DNA of 64,000 nucleotides from Chamaecyparis obtusa (GCA_027943335.1 BSBK01008428.1:1118501-1182500), one strand, 5' to 3'. Shown: positions 45,011 through 58,394, counted from the first letter of the stretch. The notes: generated by a model from the letters alone, not told the origin. Program-made: numbers and translations.

Positions 45011-47232
45011 GGTATATATCCTATGTCTCTACTTGGTCACATTAGTATGATTAAGGACCAAGATAAAGAAAAGGTTTGGAAGTACTTGCTATAGTTGTTC
45101 ATTAGAATCTATAGCAAAATTTTATGGTGTATGATGAGATTTGTTTACTATTAAATAAAATTTTGGACAATGATGTTTTTCATGATGCCATGCATAACTC
45201 AACATCACTTTCAATGGGAGCCTTATGCTAATACATAGTGTGTTCTATCTTCTTTGTTTCAAGTTTTTGGTACAGAACTATTGTTGTTACAGTATGTAGT
45301 AAGCCTTAAATAATATTTAATTATAAGATGGGTGAACGTTTCCAATGGTTATTTGTGTCATAAGGAGCTCTTGGACTCTACTCTTGGGTTACAATGAGGG
45401 TTTTATTAGCATATTAAGTTCAATTGACAAAGGATGTTTTGTTATTCATGTTATTTGAAGAGATGTTTCTTATTATGTGGAGGAATCATTGAATTTTTAA
45501 TTAAAGGTCTTGTTATTTTTCCTTTAGAGAGGATGTAATTCTCTTTAGTTTTTAATAATAACTATTAGATTGGAGATTCAAGATTTTGCAAGTTGAATTA
45601 GAATTTGGAATAGATTGACTAGAATACATATGCATGAATACTAGAGAGACTTAGATTAGGCTGGATATTTCTTATGCATAGAAATATATGTGTTGGAATG
45701 GTTACTTCTATTATGTTTTCAATAAAAATACCAAGAAGCACATACTTAGAAATGGACATGTGTCCATCATAAGAATTAATGATAATTATTATCCCACTCT
45801 TGTTATACTCAAAAGGAGAATAATCTAAGAGGTGTTGTCCACCTAATCATTAGATGCATTCTCTAATATGTATCTTTTCTTCTTTTATGCATTAGTCTTG
45901 ACTGTTGAAGTTCTATGATATTTTTAAGAAGTAGATGCATGATTTAATGAATGTTTGTTGTTCTCCTTGTGATCCTGAGCTTGGGCTAGTTATTAGGTTT
46001 TTTAAGAAGTACAAGAAATGGTTACTTGCTTTGTACATATTCCTTTAAAATGTAAGTATGCTTAGTTAAGTTTTATATCCTTCTCACGTGGGAGGTTTAC
46101 AACTATTACTTCTAGCATCCATCATAATTTGAATGTTACATGTTGATGTCCTTTTAGTTTAAGAGTGTGAAGGATATTTTACTTTACTTAGTGTGGTGGT
46201 ACAAGAATATGGTTTGATTTGCAAGCTCTCTTTTTCTTGGTATATTATCTTCTTCCTAAATGTTGTTTGCACTTCATTATTTTTTTACAACAGTTTGGCA
46301 CCTCCTTGGTCTCTTTCTTTCTTGGTTTGGAAGACTTGTAAGACTTATTTGGATTGGTAAAAAGAGATGTATTTTGCATATCATTGAATGTTTCTTTGAC
46401 AATATGATAAATGATTTAGACATGTTCTCTATTAGAAGCGTTATATGAGGACTTGTTAATGCTTTGATCTCATTTTCTAGACTTGATATTACTCATACAA
46501 TGGAGGTTCTTGGATATATTGGTTCTTAATTATCAGGTTATCCTCTTGGTTGGTAGCTTACTAATGAGCTGATAAATTTTTATTTATGCTATTAGGATCT
46601 AAACATTATGTAGAAATAGTGGTTTGTCTTTACCCATTTGTTACAATGAAAACTTACACATGGATTTTCTATATCCATATATTACTTTAGTGTTGATGCA
46701 TATTTTTCAATTGGCCTTATTTGTGGTCACTTGTGCACTAGTTTGTTGCATTGAGAAAAAAAGATGGATGATTAAAGGTAGAAAATATATAGGGACTTGT
46801 TTGTATTTTTGGATTGTTATGTTTATAACATGAAGGTCTATCTATGTTTATTGGTTTACCCTGGTTTGAGGTATGGATAATTTGGATGAGATGGCAACTT
46901 AGTATGATTGTTATTCCAAATATTATGAGTGTGGTAGACACTTAGACTCAATTGTTATCATTTGAGTTTGGTGCTTGTGTTCATGTATACATTGATGCAA
47001 GTTATAGTGACAGTTAATATGTTTCACATTAGCATGATCATCATTTCTTCTTAGATGACATGTTGTGAGGAGATTTTTCTTACTTGATGATGTTTATCGT
47101 GATTAATTTAGGTCTCTTGTTGGAGCATAAAAGAATGTGGAAGAGTATACAGAAAATGGTTGGCTAAGGGGAATTTTCCATTGTTAGTTTCTCCTATGGA
47201 TCTATTTACGATGTATGATTCAAGTGGGATAA
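45011..47232 (+). other. Unresolved degraded sequence, possibly an old copia interior
   Basis: No ORF shows a domain I can name. Because a polypurine-like AAGTGGGATAA and an LTR-like block follow at 47222 and 47233, this may be the worn interior of a plus-strand copia element. The element B insertion has its right edge here, and GGTAT at 45011-45015 would be the TSD. Confidence 0.3.
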
Positions 47233-47973
47233 TGTTAGAATTAAGGTGCCACCAACTGTGTCATCAATATTTTAAATCCTTGTTGTGATATTGCTATCAG
47301 GATTGACCTGTGTAAATGACAATATCATAGTTAAATCTTGATAGCAATAACACAATTTGATTTTTTGTGGAAAATATCTCCTACTTATCAATTTTAAATC
47401 CTATCTAATTATTTACTCTCAAAGTTCTTTATAAATTATTCGTAAGGGGTAAGAGTTTCATCAATAGAGGTAAAAATATTTTATTGGATTGTAATAATTT
47501 ATTTACTAACAATAGTAAGTTAATTATTTATGAGCAATGGTTACTTTTCACATTTACCATGAGATTGACCATAGGTAAGTATGGGGTGTCTGGACTCTAT
47601 TATTAGCGTATGACAATTGTAAGTGCCTCCATCTATTATTCTCGGTGCCTCACAGTGCTAAGAGAGTGTAATTATTAGATTGTGCATGTTATGAAGGTTT
47701 AAGATGTAACATACATAAGACTATCTTATGACAATTTTTGACCCATGGTAATGTTTTATGGTGGCATTTTGTGCCTCTATAAGTCTATGTATTGAGGGCT
47801 TGAGATGGAGACAATAAGAGAGTTCATTTGTGTACACAAGTGTTGTTGGATTGAATGTTGAAGAGGAAAGGAAAGAAATGATTGTATGTACTCTTTGCTC
47901 CATGAAGATAATACAATCATAAACCTTTCTTCTTAGTGATTTTTTTTCAAAAAAAAAATTCTCCACGTAAACA
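47233..47973 (+). repeat. LTR-like block of an old copia element
   Basis: Begins TGTTAGAATTAAGG after the polypurine-like tract and has a TATA-like CTCTATAAGTC near 47777, about 545 bp in. It ends near CCACGTAAACA. A second copy was not found, so the right edge is a guess. Confidence 0.35.
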
Positions 47974-49300
47974 CTATGTTATGTGTTTGTTCTTTGGTTC
48001 CATGGTTTATATGGTTGTTGATTTGGACCTCTTTTCTATTGCACTCATATGATTATGGTAAAATGATTATAGTGTTGATACATAAGGTCGGTGTTTAATC
48101 ATGCTACATGTGGTTGAACTTAGCATCATAAAACAAGTTTGTTTTTTTTGTAAAATGTGACAGTCACTGATAAATAGAAAGTAATTACAAGATTTCACAT
48201 ATATTGAGATCCCCATAGGAAAAAAACCCAAGAAATGGGGAGGAATATATTAGAGAGATACATTAAAATTATTGGAATTGTCAACCCCAACCACAATGTG
48301 CAATTGCAAATATGGGGAGACAAGAGATCAAAAAGTTACATTCTATAGTTCACCAACCAAGCATTCAAAAACATGGTTTCTACAAAGATGTTACAAATTA
48401 GCCACACTCGTATTGAAGCTAGAAGATCGACTTATGCAAAAATTTCAATCCCAGTTCATGAATCTCCATGAAACCTCCAAAGATAGTAAACAAACGTAGG
48501 CCTTGCTCCAAGTTCGACAAAGAGATGGCATACCATTGAACATACAATCATGCAATTGCAATGGCCATATTTGCATCATGTAAGATATCTATGCAGTTGG
48601 ATAGAGTACAAGTGACTACATCTGAGAATAGGGCATTTGAGTTCCTTTGCAACCATTCCTTCCCAAGAATTGCCCTAATTGTTAATTCAAAATGATCGCA
48701 TGGAAGAATGAAAGTTTTGCCCAACTATTTGTTATTATATTATCATATCAGAGCATTCCCAAAAGCATTTTAGGAGAGTTAATCTCTTAAAATACTCTAT
48801 GAGCAATATGAAAATTGAAGCAGGCCATAAACTACAATAAAATATCATGAAAAAGTGTGAAAGAAAACCAATGGGGGTCATATTTAAAGTTACACCCCTA
48901 AATGTTAAGTAGTGGCATCAGTACAAAAATCATGAATCAACCAACAATAATAAATTTTGCATGAGCTAGAAAAAAATTAGGACAATGAAATACAATGGGG
49001 AATGTGGGAGCCAATGTCAATTGTAGAACGTCATAATGAGAATTTAGTTGACATCGCCAGTTATAGATTCAAAAGTAACTCAAGCTTTAAGTCTTACACA
49101 CAACCAATTCCATCTCACACATCTAATATATAAGAAATATTTGAAGATGGAACCATTAAACCGTATTACAAAATCATGGGCTAAAAACCACCTAAAAAGT
49201 GGTGTCCATCTTATTTCTTATATAAAATGTATTATGATGTTGCAAAACACACATGAACACGTGTAGCTTCCATTAGCAACTTATTTATGTGTCCAACACA
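47974..49300. other. Intergenic sequence, nothing recognised
   Basis: AT-rich sequence with no convincing ORF, repeat or RNA gene. Short frames on either strand (for example 48272-48499) carry no motif I recognise. Confidence 0.4.
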
Positions 49301-49670
49301 TTTTTATATTTCCTATTTGAGGGGAACCAACTTTTGAATTGACTGTCCAACTAATGAACCATTTGAAGCGCTAAAAATATCACAAAGTGCTCTATCAAGC
49401 TAACCCATCCCACTAGTAATGGACACTTTTGGGCCATTTTGAAGCCTTAGCCTTCAAAATTGTTTTTGAGACTTTTGTTGCCACTTTTAAAAATAGAAAC
49501 TTTAATATATTCAAATCCAAATATGATATTACAATGAAAATTTATCAACATGGTTATTTAGCCCACCTGAAGCTTTGGGAAAAAATTCAAATCAATCTGC
49601 ACTCAAATGTAAATTTACTATAAATAGTAACTTTATGTACATGCAAGGTTGAGACATCATTTTCATAACA
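49301..49670 (-). repeat. Probable 3' LTR of copia element C (left edge unknown)
   Basis: On the minus strand TGTTATGAAAATGATG starts at 49670 right after a purine-rich ACAAGTGAGAGAA (49671-49683), the usual copia tract-to-LTR junction. A TATTTATAG box lies near 49620. The far edge was not found. Confidence 0.4.
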
Positions 49671-49826
49671 TTCTCTCACTTGTCAAACACCTTTCAAGAG
49701 AAAAGAGAGTATCTACACCATAATTTAATTGTTAGGAGCCATGAAGCCCATAGACTCTAAACACCATCTAAACTTCTTTATTCTCGTAGTCTTTATTAAC
49801 AAAATATGCAATATTTATCAAAATCT

Positions 49827-50992
49827 CTACCTTAAAGCCAGATTCACCTTATCATCCTCAACCATATCTTTCATCAAACGATACTGAAGATCAATGTGTT
49901 TGGTCCTAGAATGAAAAGTTGGGTTCTTTGATATGTGCATCACACTTTGATTATCACAATAAGCTATCATTGCTCCTCGTTTTATTCCAATATCTAAACA
50001 CAATCTATTAAGGAAAATGACTTCTTTACAAGCATGCATAGCTACCATATATTCAACTTTAGTAGTAGACAAAGCAACTACAACCTATTGCTTACTCATC
50101 CAACTATTATGCCACCAAGTAAAGTAAATACATAATCACTGATAGATATTTTGTTATCAATATCATCTACCCAATCCAAATCCACACGATCATGAATATT
50201 AAAGAAAATATTGTCTCCTATCTAATTACCATGATAATAGAAAGAATTCTCTAATGTACCCTTCAAATATATAAAGATTCTTTTAATTGCATTCTAATGA
50301 ACTCTACCAGGATTATGCATATATCTAGAAAGATTAACTCTCATTGCTTGGGAATTGTCTCATCTAGTACAAACCATAACATACATCAAACTCCTAATTG
50401 CACTCTGGTAAGGTACTCTACACATGTCTTCCATTCTCTGATGAGGATGTAAGACAAATTAAAGATAACTTTGTTCCAATTATAAAAAGAATACATAATG
50501 GTCTACAATCCTACATGTTGAACCTCTATAAAACTAAATTCATGTACTTACTCTAGCATAACCATAAATTTTTGTTCACTCAATATCTTCTAATTTTCAT
50601 CCCAAAAATGTATTTAGCTATGCCAAGATCTTTCATTTCAAATTTAATAGCAAGCCGATACTTTTGTTCAAAAATCATATATTTCTCTTTACAATGAATA
50701 ACATATCATCAACATTTAATGCAATGTACAAGAAATTATCACCATCAAATTTATAATAAACGCAGTGATCATATTTACAATGATCAAGTCTTAAATTCAC
50801 ACATATTTATCAAAAAAATTGTTCCTGCATCCAAGGACTTTGTTTGAGGTTGTACATACATTTTTTAATTTACAAACCAAATTACTTTTATCTTTTTACC
50901 AGAGTTTTCTAGCCATTTCAAATTAATATCCTCGAAAGGAAAGTAATTTTCACATCCATTTTCTTAACCTATAAATTATATTCAACAATACA
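49827..50992 (-). pseudogene. Copia element C: reverse transcriptase C-terminus and RNase H (degraded)
   Basis: RNase H is clear: LSTTKVEYMVAMHACKEVIFLNRL, then IAYCDNQSVMHISKNPTFHSRTKHIDLQYR. Upstream (higher coordinates), the translation shows VFTLGG-like and IYLKGTLENSFYYHGN blocks (50230-50290), a MCRVPYQSAIRSLMY segment (50370-50430), LYIALNVDDMLFIVK with the catalytic Asp pair (about 50690-50740) and KKMDVKITFL near 50960. Many stops and frame changes. Cut at 50992 by a LINE and continued at 52769. Confidence 0.8.
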
Positions 50993-51004
50993 AATAAAAA
51001 ATAA

Positions 51005-52755
51005 TAATGGATGTCATTTTTGCAAGAGGAGATCAAAATGGATGTCACAAATAATAAATGAAGTGCACTCCCCCTAGTTTTTCAAAATCAAGTGCACTCC
51101 CCCTCCTCATAATGTAATGACTCTGACTCCCACTCCCACTCATGGTGTAACATTTTTCTACTCCATATGATTATGTGGTTGCTTATGGGCAAGTCACTAC
51201 GGCTTCAACCCTGTCTCGGTTGGGGGCTTTCTCTCACCTTGCTCCCTCTTCCTTGGTTGTGTTGGGTGTTCCACATCTAGTTGAGGGCGATGCAATGGTT
51301 CTTGTTGGAGTGGTGCTCACTAAGCATTCTTCTCATAGACGTGAGATTAGTTCTGTTAAGGTGATGAATGGGAGGTCTGCCCTCCAAATCCTCTCTCTAT
51401 TGTTGGTGGACAAAGCTTTCCCCATGTTGCCAAATCTGTTGCTGCTATTTGTTCAAAGGAGAAATGTTGACCTCTTTCCTATGCCAAGACATCTAGTGTG
51501 GTGATGTGGCTAGGATGTGGTAGAAAATGTAGATTTATGCCAAAGATGTGGGTTGGTTTGTAGATTCATTAGTTTTTGGCCTTCTCTTCCTGATCTTCAT
51601 CATTGAATGATGGATTCTTGGTGACATGTTGTCCCTCATAACATTGAGCTTTTCCCTTGTACAAAGGGACTTTTTATTGCTTTGTTTACTTCTTCTAAAG
51701 AATGAGATTTAGTGCTAAGCAAGGTGTGGGTTTAGGGGACTCACTCTCTCTTGGTCAAACCCTAGACAATCTCCTTCAACCCCCTTATTGAACCACTTAG
51801 TGGGAATCTAGTGTGGTTTCATCTCCCAAATCTTCCCCTTCATTTTTGGGAGAACTCTTGCTTTGAGGCCATTGACAACTCTATAGGTTGTTTCCTAAAG
51901 GTGGATTAGACTACAATTTCTATGGTCTCTCTACCTTTTCACACATTCTAGTTGACATTGATAGGTCCACACCTCTCCCTGGAGATGTGGTTCTCATGGT
52001 GGGAGATAGGTTATTGACTAAATTAGTGGATTATGGGGGCCTCCCATTTTGATGTTGTTGGCACTTCTCTATTGGTCACTTGGCAACTAATTATTTTCTC
52101 TTGTGGCATAAAGGTGCTCCGACTTGGTGGAAGGATGCCAATGATGAACATTTGACTATCCTAGCTTTTGATTCTTCCTCTGATGATGAATCATAGGTTG
52201 ACGATGACTCCCTTTTTGATGAAGCTATTGTTGCAAATCTAGGTGATGTTATTATTGCAAATCAAACCTCATCAGTTCCTACTCCTATTGCAGATCTAGG
52301 TGATGTTCCTGCGATAAATTGGACCTTGTCAATTCCTACTCCTGTTGGTGCAACCCCCTCTCTTTGTACGTACCCTTCTCTATTTATTTCTCCTACTCTA
52401 CTACACTCTTCAGGTGACGATGTACAAATTTTTCAGTACTCTACCCTTGTGTTGACAAGTTTCAAATAGAGTTTCATGAGTTGTTACCCCTTGTAGTGGG
52501 GATCCTAATGATATCATCACTTGGACAATCATCTGAAGACATAAGGAAAAATCACTTTTTAGCTTCTCATTCTTCTCCCCATGTTGTGGGTGATTTTTCT
52601 ACCCACTCTTGAGGTGGGCTACTAGTATTTTTGCTAGTGTGTTGTTTATCTTTGTATTTTCCAACACCTTTATTATTAGTGTGTTGTTTATCTCTTTTGA
52701 CACCTTTGGGTTATGGTTGTGTAAGTGTCAAAACCCTTATTTTTTTATTGATTTT
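51005..52755 (+). mobile_element. LINE-derived insertion carrying only ORF1, copy 1
   Basis: Inserted in the copia C reverse transcriptase. The A-rich flanks AATAAAAAATAA (50993-51004) and AATAAAAAAATAA (52756-52768) look like a target duplication next to a poly-A-like tail, though A-richness makes the exact edges uncertain. The translation in several frames gives NLPLHFWENSCFEAIDNSIGC (51830-51885), close to the copy at 59552-60595, then a degenerate zinc knuckle and a Asp/Ser-rich tail. No endonuclease or reverse transcriptase ORF2 follows; only about 300 bp of 3' sequence remains. Confidence 0.6.
51175..52480 (+). pseudogene. LINE ORF1-like gene remnant, copy 1
   Basis: Pieces in different frames match plant LINE ORF1: a DUF4283-type RNA-binding region (LPNLPLHFWENSCFEAIDNS, then CFLKVD), a zinc-knuckle remnant near 52060-52100 and an acidic tail (FDSSSDDES near 52160-52190). 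The 109-codon ORF at 51175-51504 is upstream sequence and may itself be an out-of-frame reading. Several frameshifts. Confidence 0.55.
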
Positions 52756-52768
52756 AATAAAAAAATAA

Positions 52769-54515
52769 GAGAAAATATTTCATCGTAACCAACACCCTCA
52801 ATCTAAGAGTAACCTTTCACAACCAACCTTGTTTTATACTTCTCAATACCTCCATCTAAACTAATATTTTCTTGAACATCCATTTACAACCAATAAGTTT
52901 CATCCTTTAAGCAATGGTACAAGATCTCATATATCATTTTTTAAGCCGTCATTTCTTCATCCATAAAAATTTTTCAAGATAATGCATTATTCATATCTAA
53001 TGTCTCTTCTACAAGTCTAGGCTCATCCATATTAGTATTCAAAGCAAAAATACATATTTAATCACCAGGTGAATACTTTTCAAGTGGTTTTATATGCCTT
53101 AGATACCTTTGAACAAGCTAAGTTGGAGATTCTTCCTCCTCTTCTAAAAATTTAGAGCTAGATGAGCTCTCCTCATTTTCTTGTCTATTTAGGGACCTCA
53201 ATTCAACTTTCTCAAGTGCAAAGGGAACTTTAATCACATCCTCATTTTAGTTTGTTATGGATGCAATGTAACAAAAGGAGAGTTTGTTTCTCTAAAAATA
53301 ATAATTCTACCATGTAATACCTTCTATGCAACAAGTTCTCAAAGCTTGTATCCTTTCACACCATAATTGCATCCAATGAAGATACATTTCACATTCGTAT
53401 TCCCCAACTTTATTCGCTTCTCCTTTGACACATGCATATGCCTTGCTGGAAAAAAATCTAAGATGTTTCAATAAAGGCTTATAACTTGACCATGTCTCTA
53501 TTGCGTTTTATTGGTAAGAGCTAATGTAGGATACATGTTAATCAGATAGCAAACAATGGCAACAACTTTAGTACAATTTTTTTTTCTAGACCAACACCAC
53601 TCAACATACTCCATGTTTTCTCCATTAACATCCTATTCATTCTTTTTACAACTCCATTTTGTTGCAAAGAATAAGGATTTGTCCTTTTTCTATGAATGTC
53701 ACAATGTTTACATAATCTATCAAAAAACATTGTCATTATTAGTTCCTAAACACTTTGTTTTCTTTCCAGTTTGCAATTCAACCGTTTCAAACTTTCTTTA
53801 AATTCAACCATTGCAATTCAACCCATGTCCTACAATAATCATCAATAAATGAAGCATAACGCATGAATTGTCTAATGGAAATTACAGCTACTTGACCAAA
53901 TACATCAAAATAAATAAAGATCCAATATACTGCAAAATTTATGAGAACTAGAGTAAAATTGAACGTAGTCTTGTTTTCTATAAATGCAATTCTCACAGAA
54001 ATCAAAATCAAGATTACAATCATTCAAACCTTCAACAAGATTTTTTATTTTTCAAAGTTCTTAGACCTTTTTCTCCAATGTGGCCAAGTCAATGGTGTTC
54101 TAATATAGTCTTATCTATAGATAACTTTAATTTAGAAGAAAAAGCACCATTAGATACCCAAAATCCATGACCATCTACTGATAGTGTAACCCTCAACTCT
54201 TCCAATGGAGTATCCATACATTTAGTCTTTACAACAATACTATTACACTCAACAATGTATGCATATAGTTAATACAATACGTCAAATCTAACACCTCTAG
54301 CAATCATAGTACCTCTCATTATTTTGTATTGTGCATTTGAAAAGACTACCTACATACTTGCATTTATTAATTTATTCATAGATAATAAATTTCATTTTAG
54401 TCTAAGGATATGCAACATTCCAGTAATCTTTCTTATTCTAGCCTCGGGAAACCCAATTCTAACTTTACTTCGACCAACAATATCTAAATAAGATATTGGG
54501 AAAATAGGCGTTGTA
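52769..54515 (-). pseudogene. Copia element C: protease tail, integrase and reverse transcriptase N-terminus (degraded)
   Basis: From 54515 down: a protease C-terminal pattern (GRSKVRIGF, then NLLSMNKLINA), pre-integrase LEHHWLGHIGEKGLRTLKNK near 54060-54110, integrase CKHCDIHRKRTNPYSLQQNG with VVKRMNRMLMEKTWSMLSG (53560-53720; the usual VERMNR Glu reads Lys), KLGNTNVKCIFIGC near 53370, and reverse transcriptase KYKTRLVVKGYS.IEGVGYDEIFS (52780-52850). Many stops and frame changes. Flanked by a solo LTR (54521) and a LINE (52755). Confidence 0.8.
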
Positions 54516-55243
54516 CACCTTGTTAGACCCAAAAGGAGGCAAACACAACTGAGAGGGGGGGTGTGAATCAGTTGTGTACTAATAATTAAAACTTTAACCA
54601 ATTAATGATTTGAAAGATAAATAGTAATGCAAGATCCACAACACATAACATAGAACGCCAATTTTTTTCACGAGGAAACCCGGTTAAGGGAAAACCTCAC
54701 TGGAAGTCAAAGCCACTAGATAGATGTACTTTATTAAAAGTGCTTCCTGGTTAAGAGAAAATGAAAACAAAAGGGGAATGCACATGTATTCACGAGACCA
54801 CTGTCTAGAGCTCATTGCTCACAATACAATACAATACATTGATCTGGTCCTCAGTTAGGTTCACCGATCAATCTCTTATTACAATTGACAAGGGTGGACA
54901 AACTATCAAATATGACTGAATTGACTCACAACATCAACAATGTCAATACAGTTATAATGAAGTACAATTTTTACCTCAATTGTAGAATATAAAACATTCA
55001 CTTTCCTTTTCTTCTATACACACCTACTTCGCAATCTCAGAATGACTGCCCATTTATACATATTACAATGAATAGTTCACAATAAGGTCGGCTAAGACCT
55101 ATAAGAACAAATGATATAAATATTATGCTCAAACTACAATGTGATCCTAATCAAGTCGACCAAGACTTAGATAGGACTCAAATCTTCATCCTCCAACATG
55201 CAACAACTTCGCCAAATCCGCATCAAGAATCACAACACGTTAC

Positions 55244-55588
55244 TATTAGAGTAATTATATTTTACACTTATTAATTAGATCACTTCGGTTTAATTAATTA
55301 AGTTATTTATTACTCTGTTTACTTAAGCTATCTCTTAGGTGCATTATAATTAATATCTTTATTAATTATAATGTGCAACCTAGCTTTTCTTCCCTTTAGG
55401 GTTTCGTTCACCTTTTAAGGTCGAACTTGTAATTATTGGTTTACTCTTTTTTAATACATTTTTTTCACACTCACATTTTGAGCACATAAGGGTTTTAGCT
55501 TTTTCCATCTTTTGCTTCGATCTTTGTAACAGGTATCTTGCATGCAGATTGGTCTTGGAAGTTGAATCTGTATTTCTCAGATTCTACA
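55244..55588 (+). repeat. 5' LTR of the gag-protease element
   Basis: 345 bp, TATTAGAGTAATTATAT...CAGATTCTACA. It matches 58407-58750 with few differences. Directly followed by the primer site. Confidence 0.93.
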
Positions 55589-55601
55589 TGGTATCAGAGC
55601 C
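55589..55601 (+). other. Primer-binding site of the gag-protease element
   Basis: TGGTATCAGAGCC immediately after the LTR, an exact plant tRNA-iMet type site. Confidence 0.93.
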
Positions 55602-56347
55602 ATTCTATTGTTGTTTGTTCGAGTTCTTTTGAAGTTGTGGATCAAGTATTTTTTCTATTTTTTTATATTGGATCTGGTGGGTCTCATTTTTTGGAGCACT
55701 TTGGGCAAAAACTAACCTCATAGTTGCATCTGAAAGGCTCAAAAACCCCTATTTTCACTTCTGGGGCATTTAGGATAAATTTTATGGCCTATTAAGGTCG
55801 TACGGGCACAGAAATTGAAAAAAATTCATTTTTTTCTTTAAAAAAAATCAAAAAAGCATTCTTTTTTAACACCTCCCGTTAAATCAAAGCGTGCCGCTGC
55901 TCCGCCGCCGCCCGGCCACTGCCCACCGGCCACCTCTGCTCAACCAGACGTCCCGTGACGGCCATACGATCGTCAAAATATTTGTCGGGACTGGTTTTTT
56001 CTAGGGAGCTTGTATTTTGGGGGTACATGTGCCTTTTTGGTCCTACAGGGCTCATAAGGACTCAAAATTCAACATCATATATCGTCAAAAAGGTCTTTCC
56101 GAGCTCATCGCTCTCATGCAGGTTTCATTTCCTAATTTTGTCGTTTGATCATCTTTTTTTGGTGTCAAAGTGGAGGCTTCATTTTTTCCTTTTTACATTT
56201 GGAAATCAAGTTTTTTCTTTATTTTTTTGTGCTTACATACTTATTTGAAGTGTACAGGAGATAGTATAATATTTTGTGGGGGGGTGCAAATTCTCTTTCT
56301 GTCATTTACTTCAAAGAGACCCTTCTACTTCTGTCTACTTTCTCTCA
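55602..56347 (+). other. Leader of the gag-protease element
   Basis: About 750 bp without a convincing ORF. It includes a short GC-rich stretch (about 55895-55955, CCGCCGCC-like) that stands out from the AT-rich surroundings. This may be a structured RNA region such as a packaging signal, which is inference. Confidence 0.5.
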
Positions 56348-58189
56348 ATGGCAGACTCTTATGTCATCCGCCTTACACCTCACAACTACCACACTTGGAA
56401 AGGATAGATGACCAGATTGCTTATGGAAAAAGGGTTATGGTCATGCCTCAATGAGGCTCAGCCAGTTCTACAGAGGCCTTATGAGACTCTTATGCAGAGA
56501 AATAGGATGGATGAGGCAATGGGCCTCATTGCACTGAATATTGCAGATGGGTTGTTGTTCCACCTGGATGGTTTGACCACACCCAGGGCTATGTGGAACA
56601 AGTTTTCCACCTTGTTTGGCACAATGAATGAGTTCAGGGTTCTCCAGTTAGATGCAGAGTTCACCTCCTTGGTACCTGAATCATTCACCAGCATTGAGGA
56701 CTTCTTGATGAATTTCGAGTCTCTTCGATCTATTTTACAGGCTTCTGGAAAGACAAAGTCAGATGATGAGTGTATCTTTCTGATACTCTCAAAGCTTCGA
56801 GGTCCTTATCAGATTTTCACTTTTACCTTCTACTCCACTATGGATGCACTGGGTGCACGACATGTTATGCCCTCTTTTGAGACTTTCTGTGACAGGTTGA
56901 CTTGTGAGCATTCCAAGCTCAATCAGATGGATTCACTTACAGGTTCATAATCATAGGCATTGCTTGCCAAGACACCTCAGGATACATAGAAGCAGAAGCA
57001 GAAGCAGATATCAGATTCCTCTTCTTGGCACTCTACTAGCCCACCATCTTCTTCTAAGAAGGAGAAACAGAAGACTAAGAGCCCTACATGTTCATATTGT
57101 CAGAAGGGACCTCGTGATGAGTCACATTGTTTTCAGAAGAGATTTGATGGCTATGAGAAACAAATTGCAAATTTGCAAGCTCTTCTTCAGAAGAGCACTA
57201 TTTCCTCTCCATCATCTTCTACCTCACAGGGGTCTGCTTTTCAGTCTTCTTCCACATCTTCGACATCTGGACAAGATTTTGGATAGGGTCATGCATTACG
57301 GGAATCCATTGCATCCCCTTCACAGGTCCCTTGGATACTGGATTCAGGTGCTTCTCACCATATGGAATCTTCTCCGGAGATCTTCTCTTCTTTTGAGGCT
57401 TCTCCTATTCCTCACATTCTCATGGGGAATAATACTGTTATGATAGTCTGCGAGAAAGGTTATGTAGGCATTCAGGATGGCACATTCAATGATGTATTGT
57501 ATGTTTCATCTCTGTCTGCAAACCTTCTCTCAATTTATCAGATTACACTCAGTGGGTCAAGGAAGACAATTGAGTTCACGACAAATTCAGTCTTCATCTG
57601 GGACAGTGCGACAGGAGGCATTGTTGCTACAGGGACAGTTGATCATTTCACTCATCTCTACACCTTCTCACACTTTGGTCCACCATCTCCATTATCGGAG
57701 CACTGTTCTCCTCTTACGCGAGAGCATCATGTGGGGCAGGCAGGTCACTTGAACCTTTGTGTTGTTCCTGAGACCACTTCTGTGACTGTCTCACCACATC
57801 TTGTTGAGGTTTCCTCTCTTCAGCAGGACTCTTTTTCAGCACTGCCAGACCCTTCAGCTCCATTCATCGAACCACTAGGTGCAGTTGTTGAGGATTCTAT
57901 AGAGGACATTCATCTCCTCTCTCCTGACAGTGTCAACACACCTGTCATACCACCTACATTGGGGATTACCTTTCAGGATCCTCGTGTCTACTCCTTTGAG
58001 CATCAACTCGGCCTTTCAGTGACACCTCTTATTTCGAGGTTACCTCTCCAGTGTTCATTGCCTTTCACTCCTTTGTATTGGAGTCATGGTGGTTTGTTCA
58101 TTGATCCAGGGGTTCTTTCATTCCGGGAGGACTTTGGAGCCTTGACCCTCTCTCACGGGGGGGGTTGGCAGCATGCATTGTACTTATGA
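56348..58189 (+). pseudogene. Gag-protease single ORF with in-frame stops
   Basis: ATG at 56348 (MADSYVIRLTPHNYHTWKG) to TGA at 58187-58189, all in one frame; about five internal stops (56405, two near 56950, 56978, 57284) and no frameshift. Order: UBN2-type gag (WSCLNEAQPVLQ, MWNKFSTLFGTMNEFRVLQL, FLILSKLRGPYQIF), a Lys/Ser-rich linker, zinc knuckle CSYCQKGPRDESHC (about 57090-57130), coiled segment, then protease VPWILDSGASHHMESS with the DSG triplet (57330-57370) and NDVLYVSSLSANLLSIYQI. After the protease the chain runs into a Ser/Pro-rich tail of about 180 residues with no pol domain. It is probably all this family encodes. Confidence 0.88.
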
Positions 58190-58394
58190 CTTTGAGAGAG
58201 TCTCTTGAAGTCATTTTTTTGTCTTTTGATTATTTTTATATCTCTTTTTGGAGAGGAGTTTTTCCCACTGGGTTTTCTCCTTTGTCTCCGATTTATAGAG
58301 ATTTCCTTGTATTGGGTACCTGATCAAGCCTTGTTGTCGAGACCCATTTCCTACTTTCATAATTGTGCTAGGTTAGCTTACCTCCTGAGCTTCG

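Noticed and set aside
48200..48700. Possible host gene fragment on the minus strand
   Set aside because: A few stretches look faintly coding, but stops are frequent and no domain was recognised.
51175..51504. 109-codon ORF as a separate gene
   Set aside because: It lies inside the ORF1-only LINE and has no known motif; probably an out-of-frame piece of ORF1.
56904..57752. ORFs at 56904-57443 and 57477-57752
   Set aside because: Shadow frames of the gag-protease ORF; the Arg/His-rich composition comes from reading the Ser/Pro/Gln-rich linker out of frame.
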